NCBI GenBank assembly: GCA_004556155.1 | Contig: SFIM01000020.1 | Coordinates: forward strand, 1 to 41,837 | DNA: 41,837 nucleotides | Origin: Clostridiales bacterium | GTDB taxonomy: Bacteria; Bacillota; Clostridia; Christensenellales; Aristaeellaceae | Direction of reading: 5' to 3' | Shown: positions 27,976 through 35,989 of the stretch, in pieces | Layout: the number at the start of each line of letters is the position of its first letter | Numbering within the stretch: the first letter of the stretch is position 1 | Notes under the pieces: model-generated | What the model saw: only the letters and a program-made list of their open reading frames with translations | Database searches by the model: none | Told to the model about the DNA's origin: nothing | Made by a program: the position numbers and the translations under genes

Positions 27976-28866
27976 ATGGCTAATCAAATGAGTGTTTTAA
28001 GCGCAAAGCGCATCCGCGCGCAGTTTGTGCGCCAAAGCCTGGGCAAGGCGCTGTTCTACGCGGCCATCTATGCTTTCCTGCTGGTGATGGCGGTGATCGT
28101 GCTGTTTCCGTTCTACTGGATGCTGATTTCCTCGGTGAAAACGCTGGACGAATACCGCCTGAGCGTGCCCACCTTCTGGCCACGGGTGCTGATGCTGAAC
28201 AACTATATCAGCGCCTTTACCACCGCAAAGCTGGGCAGGCTGTTCATCAACACCATGATCGTGGGCGTGGTATCCACCCTGCTTTCGCTGGTGATCACCA
28301 TCCTGACGGCCTTCGCCTTCGCCCGCCTGGAGTTTAAGGGCAAGGAGCTGCTGTTCGCAGCGCTCCTGGCCACCATGATGATCCCCGGCGAGCTGTTTAC
28401 CATCACCAACTATGGCACCATCACCACCTTCGGCTGGAAAAACACCTATACGGTGCTGATCGTGCCGTTCCTGGTCAGCGTGTTCTACATTTACCTTCTG
28501 CGGCAGAGCTTTCTGCAGATTCCCAATGAACTGTACCTGGCTGCCAAGGTGGACGGCACCAAGGACATCAAATACCTGTGGAAGGTCATGGTGCCCCTGT
28601 CCCTGCCTACGCTGATTTCCATCACCATCCTGAAAATGATGGGCGCGTGGAATTCCTATATCTGGCCGCGCCTGGTGGCAAACGACGACGCGCACCGGCT
28701 GATTACCAACGGCCTGCGCAGCGCCTTTACCGATACCACGGGCGACGTAAACTATCCCGTGCAGATGGCGGCCGTCGCGCTGGTATCCGCTCCGCTGTTC
28801 CTGGTGTTCGTGTTCCTGCGCAAGTATATCATGTCCGGCGTCAGCCGCAGCGGTATCAAGGGCTAA
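27976..28866 (+). CDS. ABC transporter permease, UgpE/MalG type
   Basis: A 296-residue CUT1 permease, partner of the previous one. The EAA loop reads YLAAKVDGTKDIKYLWKVMVPLS and the C-terminus FLRKYIMSGVSRSGIKG is typical. The frame is open from 27934, overlapping the previous gene, but AAGGGGTG (27963-27970) points to the ATG at 27976. Confidence 0.92.
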   Translation: MANQMSVLSAKRIRAQFVRQSLGKALFYAAIYAFLLVMAVIVLFPFYWMLISSVKTLDEYRLSVPTFWPRVLMLNNYISAFTTAKLGRLFINTMIVGVVSTLLSLVITILTAFAFARLEFKGKELLFAALLATMMIPGELFTITNYGTITTFGWKNTYTVLIVPFLVSVFYIYLLRQSFLQIPNELYLAAKVDGTKDIKYLWKVMVPLSLPTLISITILKMMGAWNSYIWPRLVANDDAHRLITNGLRSAFTDTTGDVNYPVQMAAVALVSAPLFLVFVFLRKYIMSGVSRSGIKG

Positions 28867-28917
28867 TAGGCCGTCCACGGCCTGTTACATAAATACAATA
28901 AAGGAAGGGAAAACAAG

Positions 28918-30300
28918 ATGAAAAGACTGCTACCCATCATCCTGGTGCTGGTGCTGCTGTGCAGCACGGCCTTTGCTGCCGGTTTTGAGGTGCCCGCAGA
29001 GGGCTACGACGGCAGCGAGGTGACCGTTCGCTTCTACTCCCAGCAGGGCAGCACCCTGCAGGGCGTGCTCAATACCTACATCGCTGAGTTCAATCAGCTC
29101 TATCCCAACATCCACATCGAGCATACTACCCTGGGCGATTACGACGGCGTGCGCGATCAGATCGTCGCCGATATCTCCGTCGGCGCTCAGCCCAACGTTG
29201 CCTACTGCTATCCCGACCATGTGGCCCTGTATAACCTGGCCAAGTCCGTGCAGACGCTGGACGCGCTGATTGACAGCACCGTCACCGTCACCCGCGCGGA
29301 CGGCAGCACCGAGATCCTGGGCCTGACCGACGAGCAGAAGGCCGACTTCATCGAGGGCTATTACGAGGAAGGCCGCCAGTATGGCGACGGTCTGATGTAC
29401 ACCATGCCCTTCTCCAAGTCCACCGAAGTGCTCTACTACGATAAGACCTTCTTTGACGCCAACGGCATCGCCGTGCCCACCACCTGGGACGAGATGGAGC
29501 AGGTTTGCGCCAAGCTGAAGGAGCTGGATCCCCAGTCCATCCCGCTGGGCTACGACAGCGAATCCAACTGGTTCATCACCATGTGCGAGCAGTATAACTC
29601 CCCCTACACCAGCGCGACGGGCGATCATTATCTGTTCAACAACGAGACCAACCGCGCCTTTATCAAGCGCTTTGCCGAGTGGTATGCCAAGGGCTATGTG
29701 ACCACCCAGAAGCTCTACGGTGCTTACACCTCCGGCTTGTTCACCGCCACCACGGGCGTGCGCTCCTACATGTCCATCGGCTCCTCCGCCGGCGCCAAGT
29801 ATCAGCGTCCTACCGCCAATGCGGATGGCAGCTATCCCTTTGAGGTTGGCATCGCCACCGTGCCCCAGGTAAGCGCGGACAATCAGAAGGTGATTTCCCA
29901 GGGTCCCAGCGTTTGCCTCTTCAAGAAGGGCAACCCCCAGGAAGTGGTCGCCTCCTGGCTGTTCGTCAAGTACCTGATCACCAACGTTGAATTCCAGGCT
30001 GAGTTCTCCATGGCCTCCGGCTATGTGCCCGTGCTCAAGTCCGTGGCGGAAAATGAAGTGTATGCCGATTTCCTGGCCAAGGCCGACGGCGGCAACTACA
30101 TCGCCGCGCTGAGCGCCAAGGTTTGCCTGGAGCAGGCGGACGCTTACTACACCTCTCCCGCCTTCGTCGGCTCCTCCACTGCCCGCGATCAGGTTGGCGC
30201 GCTGCTGTCCAAGTGCCTGACCATGAGCGGCGCCGATGCGGATGCGCAGATCGAAGCTGCTTTCGAGGACGCTATTGATGAGTGCGAATACGCTAACTAA
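28918..30300 (+). CDS. ABC transporter substrate-binding protein (CUT1, family 1)
   Basis: A 460-residue exported binding protein of the UgpB/family 1 type. Signal peptide MKRLLPIILVLVLLCSTAFA is followed by AGFEVP; there is no lipobox. VTVRFYSQQGSTLQGVLNTY and YYDKTFFDANGIAVPTTWDE are family hallmarks. RBS AAGGAAGGG precedes the ATG. It overlaps the following nuclease gene by 23 bases. The ligand is not evident: sugar, glycerophosphate or a nucleic-acid-derived compound are possible, the last because the next two genes look like nucleic-acid processing proteins. Confidence 0.9.
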   Translation: MKRLLPIILVLVLLCSTAFAAGFEVPAEGYDGSEVTVRFYSQQGSTLQGVLNTYIAEFNQLYPNIHIEHTTLGDYDGVRDQIVADISVGAQPNVAYCYPDHVALYNLAKSVQTLDALIDSTVTVTRADGSTEILGLTDEQKADFIEGYYEEGRQYGDGLMYTMPFSKSTEVLYYDKTFFDANGIAVPTTWDEMEQVCAKLKELDPQSIPLGYDSESNWFITMCEQYNSPYTSATGDHYLFNNETNRAFIKRFAEWYAKGYVTTQKLYGAYTSGLFTATTGVRSYMSIGSSAGAKYQRPTANADGSYPFEVGIATVPQVSADNQKVISQGPSVCLFKKGNPQEVVASWLFVKYLITNVEFQAEFSMASGYVPVLKSVAENEVYADFLAKADGGNYIAALSAKVCLEQADAYYTSPAFVGSSTARDQVGALLSKCLTMSGADADAQIEAAFEDAIDECEYAN

Positions 30301-31558
30301 GCGTTTTCTGCTGCTGATCGTGCTGCTGCTTGCCCTGTCTGCCGCGCCCGCCCAGTCCGAGGGCGCGCCGGCGGAGGGGGTGGACTATGCCGCCGCCGTG
30401 CATCTGAGCGCGGCCGGCACAGCCCTGCGGCAGACGGTCACGGTGACTGCCTATGTGGACGGCGACACTACCCATTTTGCCGTGCCGGAGTCGCTGGTGC
30501 CCGGCGGCGTGCTCAAGGCGCGCTACCTGGCTATCAACACCCCCGAATGCACCGGCAAAATTGAGGAATATGGCAAAAAGGCCGCGGCCTTTACCAAGGA
30601 AAAGCTGTCCTCGGCGGTATCCATCGTGATTGAATCCGACGACGACCACTGGAATCTGGATTCCACTGGCGGACGGTATCTGGTGTGGGTCTGGTATAAG
30701 CCGGACGAAGCCTCCGATTACCGCAATCTGAACATTGAGCTGCTGCAAAACGGCCTGGCTGTGCCGTACTCCGCATCCAACAACCGCTATGGCGATACCT
30801 GTGTTGCAGCGGTGTCGCAGGCGCGAAACAGCAAGCACAACGTCTTCTCCGGCCAGCCTGATCCCGATTTCTATTACGGTGATGCGGTCGAACTGACCAT
30901 CCGCGAGCTGCGTGAGCATCCCGAGGAATACCGGGATAAGAAGGTTGCCTTTACGGGCATCATCACCGTCAACGACGGCAGCAGCGTGTATGCCGAGCAG
31001 TACGACGCCGAAACCGGCCTGTACTATGGCATGCCCGTCTACTATGGCTACAGCCTCAGCGGCGGCGGCCTGGAAGCGCTGACTGTTGGCAACGAAACCC
31101 GCATTGTCGGCTCCTTCCAGTATTACGAGTCGGGCGGCGTGTGGCAGGTGACGGACGTCAAATACCGCATGATGAAGCCCAAGGATCCCGGCAACCTGCA
31201 GAAGCTGAGCGAGGGGCATGCCCCGGCCTATGTGCTGACGCAGGCGGACGAGCTGAGCGGCGAGCGAGCCTTCAGCGCTCTGGCTACCTCGGTGGAGCTG
31301 CGCGGTCTCTACGTGGCGGAAGCGATTGCCACGCAAAGCGAAAACGCCGCCAAGGATGGCGCGCTGACGCTGACCTGCCGTCAGGGGGACAGCGAAATTC
31401 AGGTGCGCACAGCCCGGCTGACGGACGCGCAGGGCACGCTGATCCTGCCGGAGGATCTGCTTAACAAGACGATCGACGTGAAGGGCATTGTGGATATCTA
31501 CGAGGGACAGTGCCAGATTCGCGTGTTTTCCATGGATCACATTACCATTCAACCATGA
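30278..31558 (+). CDS. Exported SNase-type nuclease with an OB-fold-like domain
   Basis: A 426-residue secreted protein. After a signal peptide (about residues 1-27, ending APAQS-EG) comes a thermonuclease (SNase) domain at about 45-195. It has VDGDT with Asp61 and Asp63, the loop RYLAINTPEC with Arg82, Thr88 and Glu90, and GGRYLVWVW with Arg133, which match Asp21, Arg35, Thr41, Glu43 and Arg87 of staphylococcal nuclease. Asn87 replaces the calcium ligand Asp40. An OB-fold-like part (about 205-310, KVAFTGIITVNDG) follows, and a further beta-rich end. The ATG at 30278, after GAGGA (30265-30269), overlaps the binding protein gene by 23 bases, so it is tightly coupled to the importer. Confidence 0.83.
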   Translation: MSANTLTKRFLLLIVLLLALSAAPAQSEGAPAEGVDYAAAVHLSAAGTALRQTVTVTAYVDGDTTHFAVPESLVPGGVLKARYLAINTPECTGKIEEYGKKAAAFTKEKLSSAVSIVIESDDDHWNLDSTGGRYLVWVWYKPDEASDYRNLNIELLQNGLAVPYSASNNRYGDTCVAAVSQARNSKHNVFSGQPDPDFYYGDAVELTIRELREHPEEYRDKKVAFTGIITVNDGSSVYAEQYDAETGLYYGMPVYYGYSLSGGGLEALTVGNETRIVGSFQYYESGGVWQVTDVKYRMMKPKDPGNLQKLSEGHAPAYVLTQADELSGERAFSALATSVELRGLYVAEAIATQSENAAKDGALTLTCRQGDSEIQVRTARLTDAQGTLILPEDLLNKTIDVKGIVDIYEGQCQIRVFSMDHITIQP

Positions 31559-31579
31559 TTGAGACAAGGAGAGACTGAT

Positions 31580-32899
31580 ATGAAGAAACTGCTTGCGCTG
31601 CTGATGGCAGTCGCCCTGTGCATGGGGCTGCTTGCGGGCGTGGCTATGGCGGAAGATGAAAATCTTGCCTCGGCCAAGGGCCTGCTGGATTTCATGTATA
31701 AGAGCAAGAGCCGCGATAAGCTGACTGTGACCGCCGAGGATTACACGGTGATCAATCAGCTGATGATCGACGGCGTGGTTTATCCTGTCACCTGGGTTGT
31801 GGATCTGGATACCATCCAGGTGCAGCCTGCCGAGGACGGCAAGTACACCATCGTGCTGGACAAGGCCAACGCCAAGGAAACCACCTACACCCTGACCGCT
31901 ACCGTGACCGCCCCCGATGGCAGCACGCTGGATGTGGCCTATCAGCGCGTTATGCCCGCCATGCTGCTGGAAATGAGCTATGCGGACATCGTGAACGCCG
32001 CCTATACGCTGGAGGACGGCGCGGCCATGAGCAAGACGCAGCGCCTGTTCGGCACCGTGACCGCCATCAACACCGCCTGGAGCGATGAATATAAGAACAT
32101 CACCGTGACCATCCAGGTGGGCGACCTGGCCGACAAGACCATCCAGTGCTATCGCCTCAGCGGCGAGGGCGCGGACAAGCTGGCCGTGGGCGACGCGATC
32201 ACCGTGGAAGGCACCATCAAGAATTTCAAGGGCACCATCGAATTCGATAAGGGCTGCCAGCTGGTCGGCTTCGGCGACATCCCCAGCCAGGCTGCTACCT
32301 TGGACGCCGCCTATGCGCTGGAGCAGGGCGCGGCCATGAGCAAGCCCAGCGTGCTGCGCGGCGAAATCGTTAGCATCGATACCGCCTGGAGCGATGAGTA
32401 CAAGAACATCACCGTCACCATCGTTTGCGATGGCAAGACCGAGCAGCCCGTGCAGTGCTACCGTCTGAGCGGCGAGGGCGCGGATAAGCTGGCTGTGGGC
32501 GATGAAATCGCCGTGGTTGGCACCATCAAGAACTACAAGGGCACCATCGAGTTCGATAAGGGCTGCAAGCTGATCCCCGTGGACAGCGTGGCGAGCGTCA
32601 AGAACGTGCTGGCTGCCTACACCCTGGAAGAGGGCGCGGCCATGACGGAAGCCTGCACCGTGACCGGCGTTGTGGTGGCCATCCCCACTGCCTGGAGCGA
32701 TGAATACAAGAACATCACCGTCAATATGGTTGTGGCTGGTCTGGAAGACTATGTGCTGCAGTGCTACCGCCTCAGCGGCGAGGGCGCGGACAAGCTGGCC
32801 GAGGGCGACACCATCACCGTAACGGGCACCATCAAGAATTACAAGGGCACCGTGGAGTTCGATAAGGGCTGCACCCTGGACGCGGTTGCCGCCAAGTAA
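31580..32899 (+). CDS. Exported protein with three tandem OB-fold-like repeats
   Basis: A 439-residue secreted protein with signal peptide MKKLLALLMAVALCMGLLAG and cleavage at AMA-ED. About 115 residues of bacterial-Ig-like sequence precede three tandem repeats of 102-103 residues, starting at 31997, 32306 and 32612. Each contains TAWSDEYKNITV, CYRLSGEGADKLA, GDxIxVxGTIKN and FDKGCxL. The pattern resembles the YhcR OB-fold-like domain of secreted nucleases, which binds nucleic acid or sugar in relatives. AAGGAGAG (31567-31574) sets the ATG at 31580. It is 21 bases after the nuclease gene and is the last gene of the operon; a terminator follows. Exact function unknown. Confidence 0.8.
   Translation: MKKLLALLMAVALCMGLLAGVAMAEDENLASAKGLLDFMYKSKSRDKLTVTAEDYTVINQLMIDGVVYPVTWVVDLDTIQVQPAEDGKYTIVLDKANAKETTYTLTATVTAPDGSTLDVAYQRVMPAMLLEMSYADIVNAAYTLEDGAAMSKTQRLFGTVTAINTAWSDEYKNITVTIQVGDLADKTIQCYRLSGEGADKLAVGDAITVEGTIKNFKGTIEFDKGCQLVGFGDIPSQAATLDAAYALEQGAAMSKPSVLRGEIVSIDTAWSDEYKNITVTIVCDGKTEQPVQCYRLSGEGADKLAVGDEIAVVGTIKNYKGTIEFDKGCKLIPVDSVASVKNVLAAYTLEEGAAMTEACTVTGVVVAIPTAWSDEYKNITVNMVVAGLEDYVLQCYRLSGEGADKLAEGDTITVTGTIKNYKGTVEFDKGCTLDAVAAK
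31997..32896 (+). repeat. Three coding repeats of about 306-309 bp
   Basis: Units start at 31997, 32306 and 32612. Segments coding for TAWSDEYKNIT and CYRLSGEGADKLA are identical in protein and nearly so in DNA across units, implying recent duplication or strong selection. Confidence 0.85.
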
Positions 32900-32921
32900 A
32901 TCTGATCTGATACGCATAACA

Positions 32922-32953
32922 AAGAGCCGCTGATCGAAAGATCAGCGGCTCTT
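32922..32953. terminator. Bidirectional terminator between convergent genes
   Basis: AAGAGCCGCTGATC (32922-32935) and GATCAGCGGCTCTT (32940-32953) form a perfect 14-bp stem with a GAAA tetraloop. It lies between the OB-repeat gene and degV, which converge. Confidence 0.9.
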
Positions 32954-32984
32954 ATCATATCAGTAATTTTGAAGCAATCAACGC

Positions 32985-33866
32985 TCAGCGCAGCTTTTCG
33001 CGCACATCCTCGTCGCCCAGGAAGAACAGCGCCAGCGTGCCCGGCCCTACGTGGGAGCCGGTGACGGGCTCATAGCATACCGTCATGATCTCCTTGGGCG
33101 GGTGTTTGGTGCGCAGCAGGGAGGCCAGCGTTTCCGCGTCCTCCGGGCAATCGGCGTGCGCGATGCCCACCACCTGCTGCTCGGGATGGCGAACCAGCGC
33201 ATCATAGCGCTCTGCCAGCCCCTGGATGGATTGCCTTCGTCCGCGCGTGCGGGCGAAGGTGACGATCTTGCCTTCATTGTTCCCTTTGAGCAAGGGCTTG
33301 ATGTTGAGCATCATGCCCACCAGCGCGGTCACATTGGACAGGCGGCCCGTTCTGCGCAGGTATTTAAGATCTTCCACTGTGAACACCTGCGCCATGCGGT
33401 GCCGCATGGCCATCAGCCGGTCGGCGGTTTCATCCAGCGTCATGCCGCGATCCCGGCAATCGGCGGCCTCCAGCACCAGCAGCCCCTCGCCCAGGGAGGC
33501 GCTGAGGGTATCCACCAGGCGAATGCGCGCATCGGGGAATACTTCCTTTAGCTGCTGTGCGGCGATCTCGGCCGAATGGTAGGAGCCGCTTATGCCCGAC
33601 GACATACCCACGAACAGGATTTCCTGCCCCATGGCCAGCATGGGCGAAAAAAGATCGATATATTGCTGCGGCGATACCTGCGAGGTTTTCACCTGCGTGC
33701 CGCTGCGCATGGCGCTGTAAAAGGCGGGGCCGTCAAAGCCGGCGGTGTCGGTGCAGGTTTGCTCCTGGTCGCCCACAAAAAAGGCGAAAGGGATGGCGGC
33801 GATATTGCGCTGCTGTAGCAGGGAGCAATCCAGGTTGGCCGACGTGTCCGTTACGATTGCAAACAT
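32985..33866 (-). CDS. DegV-family (FakB-like) fatty-acid-binding protein
   Basis: A 293-residue cytoplasmic protein of the DegV family; characterised FakB members hold fatty acids for phosphorylation by FakA. The start MFAIVTDTSANLD, the motif MSSGISGSYHSAEIA (with the family Ser-Gly-x-Ser-Gly pattern) and VDTLSASLGEGLLVLEA are typical, as is the terminal GPGTLALFFLGDE. The frame begins with a TTG at 33872, but GGAGG (33882-33878) is better spaced to the ATG at 33866. It has its own promoter with a palindromic site over the -10. No FakA homologue is in the window. Confidence 0.9.
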   Translation of the reverse strand: MFAIVTDTSANLDCSLLQQRNIAAIPFAFFVGDQEQTCTDTAGFDGPAFYSAMRSGTQVKTSQVSPQQYIDLFSPMLAMGQEILFVGMSSGISGSYHSAEIAAQQLKEVFPDARIRLVDTLSASLGEGLLVLEAADCRDRGMTLDETADRLMAMRHRMAQVFTVEDLKYLRRTGRLSNVTALVGMMLNIKPLLKGNNEGKIVTFARTRGRRQSIQGLAERYDALVRHPEQQVVGIAHADCPEDAETLASLLRTKHPPKEIMTVCYEPVTGSHVGPGTLALFFLGDEDVREKLR

Positions 33867-33884
33867 AATCAAAAAGCCTCCGTT

Positions 33885-33905
33885 ATCTAATGAATAACAT
33901 TAGAT
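33885..33905. promoter_or_regulatory. 21-bp inverted repeat over the degV promoter
   Basis: ATCTAATG (33885-33892) and CATTAGAT (33898-33905) are perfect arms 5 bases apart. They overlap the degV -10 element and start point, the arrangement of a repressor operator. Confidence 0.65.
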
Positions 33906-33930
33906 TAGCACATAATTGTGATTGTGTCAA
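33902..33930 (-). promoter_or_regulatory. Sigma-A promoter of degV
   Basis: Minus strand TTGACA (33930-33925), 17-base spacer, TAATCT (33907-33902). Confidence 0.82.
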
Positions 33931-33953
33931 CAAGAGATGAATATAATTTCATT

Positions 33954-33982
33954 TTGCATTCGCGCGCGGCATGTGATATACT
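33954..33982 (+). promoter_or_regulatory. Sigma-A promoter of the DUF1836 gene
   Basis: TTGCAT (33954-33959), 17-base spacer, TATACT (33977-33982), divergent from the degV promoter. Confidence 0.8.
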
Positions 33983-34014
33983 ATATGAGAATATAGGAAA
34001 ACGGGGGGAGAACC

Positions 34015-34620
34015 ATGGCTTACGATCAGCAGCTGATTGCCGCGAAGCTGCGCAGGTGGGAGAAATACCTGCTGAAATTCCGTCTGCCCGAATGGCAGGA
34101 GATACCCGATATCGGCCTGTATATGGAGCAGGTGGTGGCGGTGCTCAAGCAGTATCTGGATTATCTGCCGCCCGAGCTGAAAGAGGAACAAATTATCACT
34201 TCAGCTACGATTAACAATTATGTTCGCACGCATATTATGCCTGAGCCGCGCAGAAAGCGCTATTATCGGGTGCATATCGCCTATCTGATCATCATCTGCA
34301 CCCTTAAGCAAAGCCTGAGCATTGCGATGATTCAGCGCATGATGCCTACAGGCCTGGATGAAAGCCAGGTGCAAGCCTTCTATGCCTCCTATCGGGAACG
34401 GCACTGCCAGGCCTGCGAGTATTTTGTGCAGCAGGTGCGGCTGGCGGCGGCGATCATCCTGGAGCATGCGGAGCAAAGCCCCACGGCGGCTGCCGATACG
34501 CGCGAGCTGATCGTTTCCTCAGCCATTATCGCAGGGTTTTCCAAGCTGTTTGCTGAAAAGCTGCTGCTGCTGGATGATAAAACGCTGGCAGACGGCGGCA
34601 GCACTGAAATTGATCAATAA
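34015..34620 (+). CDS. DUF1836-family protein (predicted DNA-binding)
   Basis: A 201-residue cytoplasmic protein of the DUF1836 family, common in Firmicutes and often next to degV-like genes. The first 110 residues hold the family pattern: EIPDIGLYMEQVV, then ITSATINNYVRTHIMPEPRRKRYYRVHIAYLI, a MerR-like winged-helix segment. Length is normal. RBS ACGGGGGGAG is nine bases before the ATG. Divergent from degV with its own promoter, so it may regulate degV through the dyad at 33885-33905; this is inference. Confidence 0.8.
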   Translation: MAYDQQLIAAKLRRWEKYLLKFRLPEWQEIPDIGLYMEQVVAVLKQYLDYLPPELKEEQIITSATINNYVRTHIMPEPRRKRYYRVHIAYLIIICTLKQSLSIAMIQRMMPTGLDESQVQAFYASYRERHCQACEYFVQQVRLAAAIILEHAEQSPTAAADTRELIVSSAIIAGFSKLFAEKLLLLDDKTLADGGSTEIDQ

Positions 34621-34659
34621 ACGCAGGCTGGTGTTGAGCTATAAACGCAGGCTGGACGG

Positions 34660-34688
34660 TTGACAGACCGCGGCATGTTGAATATAAT
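34660..34688 (+). promoter_or_regulatory. Consensus sigma-A promoter of azlCD
   Basis: TTGACA (34660-34665), 17-base spacer, TATAAT (34683-34688): both hexamers are fully consensus. The region 34621-34659 also carries a small direct repeat (TAAACGCAGGCTGG at 34618 and 34642). Confidence 0.88.
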
Positions 34689-34700
34689 ATACTTTTCCTA

Positions 34701-34732
34701 CGGGCTAACTGGATTACGTGCCAGTTAGCCCG
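34701..34732 (+). promoter_or_regulatory. Perfect hairpin in the azlC leader
   Basis: CGGGCTAACTGG (34701-34712) and CCAGTTAGCCCG (34721-34732) form a 12-bp stem with an 8-nt loop at the very start of the message, followed by AAAACTTTTT. It may be an attenuating terminator, or as DNA an operator. Confidence 0.6.
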
Positions 34733-34757
34733 AAAACTTTTTGCCAAGGAGGCCGCG

Positions 34758-35441
34758 ATGAACAAACGCGCGCTGAAGAAAGCCCTCAAGCAATCCATCC
34801 CAATCCTATGCAGCTATGTGTTTATCAGTATGGCCTATGGCATGCTGATGGCGGAAAACGGCTATCCCTGGTATGTGGCGCTGCTGGCCAGCGTGATTGT
34901 GTATACCGGCGCTTTTCAGTTTGTGCTGGTATCGCTGCTGGCTGGGGGCGCAAGCCTGGGATTGGTGGCCGTGACAGCGCTGCTGATGAACAGCCGCCAG
35001 ACCTTTTACAGCCTCAGCTTTGTCAGCGATTTTCGCGCCATGGGCCGCAGGATGCCCTATATGGTATACACCATGACCGATGAAAGCTTTGCGGTCAATT
35101 GCAGCCTGGAGTGCGATGATCCTGACCGGCAGGACGTTATGTTCTATGTGGCCATCCTGTGCCGCATTTACTGGCTGCTGGGCACGGTATTGGGCGCGGT
35201 GGTTGGGCAATCGCTGCCATTCGACCTGACAGGCATTGATTTTTGCATGACGGCGCTGTTTGTTATCCTGCTGATGGATCAGTGGGCGCATCCGGAGCGC
35301 CGCAAGCCTGCGCTGGTGGGCGGGGGCATTGCTATGATCTGCCTGCTGATTTTCGGCAGCGGCAGCTTTATGCTGCCTGCGCTGCTGATAACCTCCGCCG
35401 TGTTGGTGATCCTTAACCGCTGGGAGGTGAAGCAGGCATGA
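34758..35441 (+). CDS. azlC: AzlC-family branched-chain amino acid exporter, large subunit
   Basis: A 227-residue membrane protein of the AzlC family, which with AzlD exports branched-chain amino acids and gives azaleucine resistance in Bacillus. Family features are the N-terminal SYVFISMAYGMLM, the GAFQFVLVSLLAGGASL segment, the motif LLMNSRQTFYSLSF and YTMTDESFAV. Several hydrophobic helices are visible. RBS AAGGAGG (34745-34751) is well placed. Its stop overlaps the azlD start (ATGA). A consensus promoter and a leader hairpin lie upstream. Confidence 0.92.
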   Translation: MNKRALKKALKQSIPILCSYVFISMAYGMLMAENGYPWYVALLASVIVYTGAFQFVLVSLLAGGASLGLVAVTALLMNSRQTFYSLSFVSDFRAMGRRMPYMVYTMTDESFAVNCSLECDDPDRQDVMFYVAILCRIYWLLGTVLGAVVGQSLPFDLTGIDFCMTALFVILLMDQWAHPERRKPALVGGGIAMICLLIFGSGSFMLPALLITSAVLVILNRWEVKQA

Positions 35442-35761
35442 CGATGCGCACGTTTTATGTGATCCTGGTCAGCGCTGTATGCACCCTGACGCTGCGCGCG
35501 CTGCCCTTTGTGCTGTTTCGCAAGGATAAAGCCATGCCTGCCTGGCTCAGCCGCCTGGGTGAGACGTTGCCTTCGGCTATCATGGCGGTGCTGGTGGTGT
35601 ATTGTCTCAAGGATATTCCCGCGCAGCCCATCAAGACAGGCGTGCCGCAGCTGCTGGGCGTGGCTATCGTTGCGCTTACCTATCGCTGGAAGCGCAACAC
35701 GCTGCTGAGCATTGCGCTGGGAACGGTAGGGTATATGCTGTTGATTCATTTGCCACTTTGA
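35438..35761 (+). CDS. azlD: AzlD-family branched-chain amino acid exporter, small subunit
   Basis: A 107-residue membrane protein of the AzlD family with four hydrophobic segments. The pattern TLRALPFVLF near the N-terminus and LGETLPSAIMAVLVVYCLKD are characteristic; the length is normal. It is coupled to azlC by a 4-base overlap. No clear terminator separates it from the next promoter 20 bases downstream. Confidence 0.92.
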   Translation: MTMRTFYVILVSAVCTLTLRALPFVLFRKDKAMPAWLSRLGETLPSAIMAVLVVYCLKDIPAQPIKTGVPQLLGVAIVALTYRWKRNTLLSIALGTVGYMLLIHLPL

Positions 35762-35780
35762 GCAATACAAAGGAAATACA

Positions 35781-35809
35781 TTGACAAATACGGATACTGC
35801 GCATATAAT
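35781..35809 (+). promoter_or_regulatory. Consensus sigma-A promoter of the first Cys-leader operon
   Basis: TTGACA (35781-35786), 17-base spacer, TATAAT (35804-35809). The predicted start near 35816 puts the short leader ORF about 27 bases into the message. Confidence 0.9.
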
Positions 35810-35842
35810 GATGGGAACTTTTAGGAAAGGAAGGCGCGCGGA

Positions 35843-35923
35843 ATGAAAACCATGCGGGCAATGCAGTCTTGTTGTTGTACCCGACGCTCGTTTCGTCCGG
35901 GTGCCGCTTTGCTGTGCTTGTAA
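35843..35923 (+). CDS. Cysteine-triplet leader peptide 1 (26 aa)
   Basis: A 26-codon ORF that begins MKTMRAMQSCCC; residues 10-12 are three successive TGT cysteine codons (35870-35878), and a fourth Cys is at residue 25. AAGGAAGG (35827-35834) lies eight bases before the ATG, and a consensus promoter is directly upstream. It ends 25 bases before the first arm of an intrinsic terminator. The Cys codons immediately precede the first arm of a competing hairpin, as in amino-acid attenuators. The product is not expected to have a function of its own; ribosome stalling for want of Cys-tRNA is the likely signal. Confidence 0.85.
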   Translation: MKTMRAMQSCCCTRRSFRPGAALLCL

Positions 35924-35989
35924 AGCATAAAAAGGCTTGAATTCCGGGAGGAATGGGCAGAAAACGCTGCTCGTTCCTCTTTTTGTTTT
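35879..35989 (+). promoter_or_regulatory. Transcription attenuator 1 (cysteine-responsive, predicted)
   Basis: Three mutually exclusive pairings are visible. Anti-antiterminator: ACCCGACG (35879-35886) with CGTCCGGGT (35894-35902). Antiterminator: TTTCGTCCGG (35891-35900) with CCGGGAGGAA (35944-35953). Terminator: 35948-35960 with 35967-35979 (13 bp with two G-T pairs) followed by TTTTTGTTTT. A ribosome stalled on the Cys codons would cover the first arm and let the antiterminator form. Confidence 0.8.

Noticed and set aside
30293..32917. Very long minus-strand open frame (874 codons) opposite the nuclease and repeat genes
   Set aside because: It is the mirror of well-supported plus-strand genes; the His/Gly/Ala-rich product reflects GC-rich codon use. 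Similar long antisense frames (20770-22164, 2056-3348, 12293-13351) are rejected likewise.
32907..32920. CTGATACGCATAAC, resembling the LacI operator at 9371
   Set aside because: It lies between two convergent gene ends with no promoter nearby; an 8-base match (CGCATAAC) is expected about once by chance.
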